Positions 4,695-5,325 of a DNA stretch of 5,325 nt are shown here, in pieces. Made by a program: the position numbers and the translations under genes. Under the pieces are notes generated by a model. The model saw only the letters and a list, made by a program, of their open reading frames with translations. It was not told where the DNA came from and ran no database searches. Every line of letters begins with the position of its first letter. Positions within the stretch are counted from its first letter, which is position 1. Source of the stretch: Rhodoferax sp. (GTDB lineage: Bacteria > Pseudomonadota > Gammaproteobacteria > Burkholderiales > Burkholderiaceae_C); assembly GCA_020048255.1 (NCBI GenBank), contig JAIFMR010000175.1, positions 1 through 5,325 on the forward strand, given 5' to 3'.

Positions 4695-5325
4695 CATCTG
4701 TCGGGCCCGAACCGGACCCCCCGCCTTTGGATGGAAATCGCGCCCGCAGCAACCGGGCGCTACCGGCGTTACTGCTACTGGTGTCTGTTGCGCTCATTTA
4801 CATCCTGTTGCCGTTTTATGGTGCCATTATGTGGAGCGCCATCACGGCCCTGCTGTTCAGTCCGCTGTACCGTTGGCTGCTGCCACGTGTCAGCCACCGC
4901 CGCAACGTCGCAGCCCTGGCCACGCTGATGACCATTCTGGTGATTGTGGTGCTCCCTCTGGCGCTGTTGGCCGGCTCCCTGGTTCGGGAGGCGGCCACCC
5001 TTTACCAAGAGCTTGAGACCGGCGAAATCAATCCAGCGCAGTACTTTCGGGGGGTGTTCAACGCGTTGCCCGATGGCGTCACGGCGGTGCTGGACCGGTT
5101 TGGTCTGGTCAGCTTCAACACCCTGCAACGTCGCCTGACGCTGGCTTTGACCCAGGGCACACAGTACATTGCCACGCAAACCTTCACGGCAGGCCAAAAC
5201 ACCTTTGAATTCATGGCCAGCGTGTTCATCATGCTGTACCTGGCGTTTTTTTTGATTCGGGATGGCAACACGGTACTCAGCTCACTCTGGCGCACGGTGC
5301 CACTGGAGCCGGTTCACAAACGCGC
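4691..5325 (+). CDS. AI-2E/PerM-family transporter, C-terminus cut by window edge
   Basis: The N-terminal 211 residues of an AI-2E_transport (PF01594; PerM/YdiK/TqsA) membrane protein, usually about 350 residues, so about 140 are missing at the right edge. After a proline-rich cytoplasmic N-terminus (1-22), membrane helices lie at about 24-41, 44-60 and 72-98. A long extramembrane helical region follows (99-165, with REAATLYQELETGE). Another helix spans 171-189 and ends in AFFLIRDG (185-192), which matches the family's F-x-x-x-[RD]-D-G turn. Members include the AI-2 exporter TqsA and Na+/H+ antiporters; the substrate here is unknown. The start ATG 4691 overlaps the upstream stop as ATGA, with only a weak AACGGG before it, so translational coupling is likely. 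The frame is open to the end of the window with no disruption. Confidence 0.9.
   Translation, partial: MTSVGPEPDPPPLDGNRARSNRALPALLLLVSVALIYILLPFYGAIMWSAITALLFSPLYRWLLPRVSHRRNVAALATLMTILVIVVLPLALLAGSLVREAATLYQELETGEINPAQYFRGVFNALPDGVTAVLDRFGLVSFNTLQRRLTLALTQGTQYIATQTFTAGQNTFEFMASVFIMLYLAFFLIRDGNTVLSSLWRTVPLEPVHKR

Noticed and set aside
4678..5016. Plus-strand frame of 112 codons overlapping the last gene
   Set aside because: The translation is Pro/His/Cys-rich and lacks family features. The frame from 4691 encodes a clear AI-2E-family membrane protein running to the window end.

Overview
The window looks like chromosomal DNA of a betaproteobacterium, most likely family Comamonadaceae (Rhodoferax/Polaromonas-like). 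This rests on the moderately high GC content, the AlgC-type phosphomannomutase, and a short intergenic element (TAGC-rich arms, a CGCA core and a GGCCAGAAGCC end) that resembles elements I recall scattered between genes in that family. The taxonomic call is an inference; there is no rRNA in the window to settle it.

Layout. Bases 1-1126 (minus strand) hold most of a phosphomannomutase/phosphoglucomutase gene, whose C-terminal part runs off the left edge. A 213-base divergent intergenic region follows, with a candidate promoter and ribosome binding site (RBS) for that gene and a family-type repeat that ends 7 bases before the next start codon. Bases 1340-2736 (plus strand) are a two-gene unit: a methylated-DNA--protein-cysteine methyltransferase (ogt) and an EamA/DMT-family membrane exporter, joined by a TTGA stop/start overlap.

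From 2900 to the right edge lies a tight co-directional run of six genes, likely one operon. They encode (1) a small secreted protein with four cysteines in two C-x10-C repeats, (2) a DUF1328/YtjA membrane protein, (3) a DUF883 (YqjD/ElaB-type) tail-anchored protein, (4) a two-helix YqjE/holin-X-like membrane protein, (5) an unrecognised 152-residue protein with two predicted membrane helices, and (6) the N-terminal part of an AI-2E/PerM-family transporter. Spacings are 26, 54 and 15 bases, then two 4-base ATGA overlaps.

The run resembles enterobacterial yqjC-yqjD-yqjE-yqjK, where YqjD and its paralogues are stationary-phase inner-membrane proteins that bind ribosomes. It also recalls the E. 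coli osmY-ytjA neighbourhood. I read it as an envelope or stationary-phase stress operon. The least characterised parts are the cysteine-repeat secreted protein and the 152-residue protein. No mobile element, CRISPR array, tRNA or rRNA was found.
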